From Planctomycetota bacterium (GTDB taxonomy: Bacteria > Planctomycetota > Planctomycetia > Pirellulales > Lacipirellulaceae), in assembly GCA_022614705.1 (NCBI GenBank), contig JAKEIB010000154.1, positions 1 to 7,446 on the forward strand: a DNA stretch of 7,446 bases, written 5' to 3'. This document shows positions 5,879 to 7,446 of this stretch, piece after piece. The position numbers were made by a program, and so were the translations under genes. The first letter of the stretch is position 1; each line of letters begins with the position of its first letter. The notes beneath the pieces are model-generated. The model ran no database searches, was not told where the DNA came from, and was given only the letters and a program-made list of their open reading frames with translations.

Positions 5879-6326
5879 GCGGATTGAGGACAGCGAGTCC
5901 TTCCTGCGAAGCGACCTCGCAGAGCGGCTCGTCAGCGCAGACGAATGTGTCGATGCGACCCTGCTGGCGAAGGTCAGACGCAGTGCTCAGTTGCAGGGCA
6001 TCCAACGTGCGGAAACGTTGCGACGGGGAATAGCGATCGATCAGCCGCTCGGCGTTGCGGCAGTGTGCGACGAGTAGTCGAACGATACTGAAATTCGTGC
6101 GCCCAATCTCCCCAAGAAACTTCTTGCGCGAGACGGCGTAGTCGTCAAGCGAAAGTTCGCCGGCACGTACTTTGAGCGCCAAGGCAGAAACTGTTTCCAC
6201 GATGCCGAGTCGAGAAATAACGAAGGTCGACCCAGCGTCGGCAAATAGTCGGTCGACCACGTCCGTGCCTTGCTCTGCTCGATATCGCTTAACCAGAGCG
6301 CTTGTGTCGAAGAAATACTGCGCCAT
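5865..6326 (-). CDS. VapC-like PIN-domain toxin
   Basis: A protein of 153 residues, the usual length for a PIN-domain toxin. PIN toxins are magnesium-dependent RNases that cut tRNA, rRNA or mRNA when the antitoxin is lost. The N-terminus FFDTSALVKRY carries the first catalytic Asp7 with the DTSA signature. Glu44 lies in GIVETVSALA, Asp109 in RTLDALQLSTA and Asp132 in FVCADEPL, giving the full acidic set expected of an active enzyme. ATG at 6326 follows the antitoxin TAA with no gap (TAAATG), so translation is coupled. It is the second gene of the operon, an order usual for VapBC. It converges on the plus-strand gene at 5323-5781. The target RNA cannot be told from sequence. Confidence 0.9.
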   Translation of the reverse strand: MAQYFFDTSALVKRYRAEQGTDVVDRLFADAGSTFVISRLGIVETVSALALKVRAGELSLDDYAVSRKKFLGEIGRTNFSIVRLLVAHCRNAERLIDRYSPSQRFRTLDALQLSTASDLRQQGRIDTFVCADEPLCEVASQEGLAVLNPLALP

Positions 6327-6581
6327 TTAATATTCGCCGCGCTCGGCGATCACGAGGTCGGAAAGTGAACCCGTGATCTTGGCGAGGCGCTGGCGCACCT
6401 CTTCGAGCGGAATCGTGGGATCACCCTCGCGCCTTGCCCATTCCATCGCATCGCGGTCGATCCAATCGTCTACGCCGGCCGACTCCACGGTGACGCTCAC
6501 GCGCTCACGATCGGGGAGATTGAGCGGCTCCAGGGGCCGGAGCAGACCATTTTCATACATGGCATCGATCTTTTGTCTCAT
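6327..6581 (-). CDS. AF2212/DUF104-like antitoxin partner of the PIN toxin
   Basis: From ATG at 6581 the product has 84 residues. The N-terminal part (RQKIDAMYENGLLRPLEPLN) matches the short beta-strand module of AF2212-like (DUF104) antitoxins, whose members pair with PIN toxins. The C-terminal half (WIDRDAMEWARREGDPTIPLEEVRQRLAKITG) is helical and acidic to amphipathic, suitable for wrapping the toxin and covering its active site. ATG at 6599 adds six residues (MRYNWN) but has no ribosome binding site. ATG at 6581 has GAGGT eleven bases upstream and gives the family-like start. The stop abuts the toxin ATG. Autoregulation by the antitoxin or the complex is usual for such operons. No clear operator palindrome was found upstream. 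Confidence 0.82.
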   Translation of the reverse strand: MRQKIDAMYENGLLRPLEPLNLPDRERVSVTVESAGVDDWIDRDAMEWARREGDPTIPLEEVRQRLAKITGSLSDLVIAERGEY

Positions 6582-6599
6582 GTTCCAATTGTACCTCAT

Positions 6600-6902
6600 C
6601 GAAGCTTGAAACGTCTACCGACGCTTGGGGCGGTAAGGAAAACAGCAAATGACAGCCTGCCAACGGGCAGCGATGCCAACTAACACCGTGTTTGATTGAG
6701 GCCGCCGTCGTGTAGTAGTCTTGGCCGTGCGGGCCCCTGATAGAGGTCCCGTTGTTGTCAGCGACGCATTGAGTCGCGAAGCATGACCGACGTTCAGATC
6801 GGCGGCAAGTCCCGGTAAAGCGCGCCTCACCAGCACGCCTAAGGGAAGGGGCTCATCACCTCTCAAGTTTGCCGACACCGGTAGAGCTGGATTGCCACGC
6901 GA
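6600..6902. other. About 300 bases with no convincing gene, between the antitoxin and the intron
   Basis: The minus strand has an 87-codon open frame (6615-6878), but its composition (Arg/Thr/Leu-rich, no ordered domain, no good ribosome binding site) is not persuasive. On the plus strand, one frame reads smoothly from 6673 to 6990 apart from TGA codons at 6697 and 6784. Its segment VVVLAVRAPDRGPVVVSDALSREA looks protein-like, so an eroded gene is possible. Short stems occur, for example GCGAC (6761-6765) with GTCGC (6773-6777). The antitoxin promoter should lie at the left end. Nothing here can be named. Confidence 0.35.
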
Positions 6903-7446
6903 GTGTGCGTCGTGTCACGCACCAAGGAATTGCCGATGGAATCGGCCGGAGTTCAGGGTTGATGACTCCGAGGCGAACCAACCCACCTGAATCTGAAAGG
7001 AGGAGGGGAAAGTAGCATGTTGGTGAAGCAGAGAATGCCCGAAGACGTGTAGGGCATGGCTCTGCAACGCCTGAGCGATAAGGTTAAGACTGAATTGTTT
7101 GAACCCCAATACCCAGGAGTGCAAGGCACACTCGTCGGTAGCACGTTTGAACACCGACGCCGTCGGGAGCTACGGTTTCTACTCTTGACCGTAGTACACC
7201 CTGCCGGACGGACGATGGAGAATGACTCCATTGAAGGGTATGAGTGGGGAACCTAAGTCGCTCTTGATACGTTCCTTGGTGACGGAACACGAGATTGCCT
7301 AAGGGGCGCGAGCCCTAGGGTAACGGAGTTTTCGTAGTAGTCGCGGGAGTCACGCCCCGCCAGGGCGAGCGGGAAAGCCGCTCACAGGGCGAAGGAAAAC
7401 AGGTGATTGGAATGGGCAGGATTGCGAGGTGCGCACGATGCGTAGA
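6903..7446 (+). mobile_element. Group II intron, 5' RNA portion (right end outside window)
   Basis: The plus strand from about 6903 has a GUGYG-type 5' end: GTGTG at 6903 or GTGCG at 6905. The RNA that follows is dense in stems: GCAGAG/CTCTGC stacked on ATGCCC/GGGCAT (7028-7065); GAGTG/CACTC around CAAGGCA (7117-7133); CTACGGT/ACCGTAG (7170-7194); ATGGAG/CTCCAT (7215-7231); a stem capped by the GNRA loop GCGA (7303-7316); GAGCGG/CCGCTC (7367-7383). Phrases such as GGGGAACCTAAGT (about 7245-7257) and CGTAGTAGTCG (about 7334-7344) are familiar from bacterial group II introns just ahead of the reverse transcriptase gene. About 535 bases of RNA precede the probable protein start at 7438, a normal length for domains I to early IV. 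Domains V and VI and the 3' splice site lie outside. The exact 5' splice site is uncertain by a few bases. No host gene is visible across the insertion site. Confidence 0.78.
7438..7446 (+). CDS. ltrA: First codons of the intron-encoded reverse transcriptase/maturase
   Basis: ATG CGT AGA (Met-Arg-Arg) at the window edge is preceded by GAGGT (7426-7430) at a seven-base spacing, and comes right after the structured intron RNA where the intron protein should begin. Related bacterial intron proteins often start MRNAETV or similar, which fits the first residues. Only three codons are visible, so the call rests on position, ribosome binding site and intron context. An ATG at 7412 in another frame is a weaker alternative. 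Confidence 0.5.

Noticed and set aside
6615..6878. Minus-strand open frame of 87 codons upstream of the antitoxin
   Set aside because: There is no ribosome binding site, the composition is disordered and basic, and no domain is recognised. It is kept only as a remark in the intergenic entry.
7028..7065. Strong two-part hairpin considered as a stand-alone small RNA or terminator
   Set aside because: It is one of many stems in the same RNA and is better explained as part of group II intron domain I.
6953..7290. Several minus-strand open frames within the group II intron
   Set aside because: They overlap one another and lie antisense to structured intron RNA; none has coherent protein features.
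1..7446. CRISPR arrays, tRNA or rRNA genes, tandem repeats
   Set aside because: No regularly spaced direct repeats, cloverleaf-like sequences or conserved rRNA segments were seen on reading both strands.

Overview
The window is moderately GC-rich bacterial chromosome and looks like an accessory or decaying region. The organism is not certain. A CusA/CzcA-type RND permease with a very large periplasmic insert and extra membrane helices, a free-standing HEAT-repeat gene, a PIN/AF2212-type toxin-antitoxin pair and a group II intron would fit a Planctomycetota-like or other environmental bacterium. That assignment is inference only; there is no rRNA or marker gene to test it.

Layout. (1) Positions 1-299, minus strand: the N-terminal part of a single-span membrane protein, cut by the window edge and without a clean start. 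(2) Positions 387-4493, minus strand, one transcription unit read right to left: an RND heavy-metal-type efflux permease lacking its N-terminal half (1575-4493); a small membrane protein whose signal-anchor leader (1436-1543) is one base out of frame with its body (1020-1466) across a run of six G; a 196-residue unknown protein overlapping it by ATGA (433-1023); and a hairpin terminator (387-418). (3) Positions 4494-4616: two inverted repeats separate the RND remnant from a small HEAT-repeat protein (4617-5033, minus). (4) Positions 5034-5322: intergenic space between divergent genes. (5) Positions 5323-5781, plus strand: an unrecognised 152-residue protein with a good ribosome binding site. 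(6) Positions 5865-6581, minus strand: a toxin-antitoxin operon, AF2212/DUF104-like antitoxin followed directly by a VapC-like PIN toxin, facing the previous gene across two hairpins. (7) Positions 6600-6902: about 300 bases with no convincing gene. (8) Positions 6903-7446, plus strand: the 5' RNA portion of a group II intron, ending at the first three codons of its probable reverse transcriptase/maturase.

How the parts relate. The RND gene would be the inner-membrane pump of a tripartite metal exporter, but no adaptor (CusB-like) or outer-membrane (CusC-like) gene is present, its N-terminal half is absent and its upstream neighbour is unrelated. Together with two reading-frame breaks in small membrane genes, this suggests erosion or rearrangement, or uncorrected assembly errors. 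The toxin-antitoxin pair and the mobile intron at the right are typical accessory cargo. I saw no CRISPR array, tRNA or rRNA. The least ordinary items are the enlarged RND architecture, the G-run frameshift and the unknown 152-residue gene.
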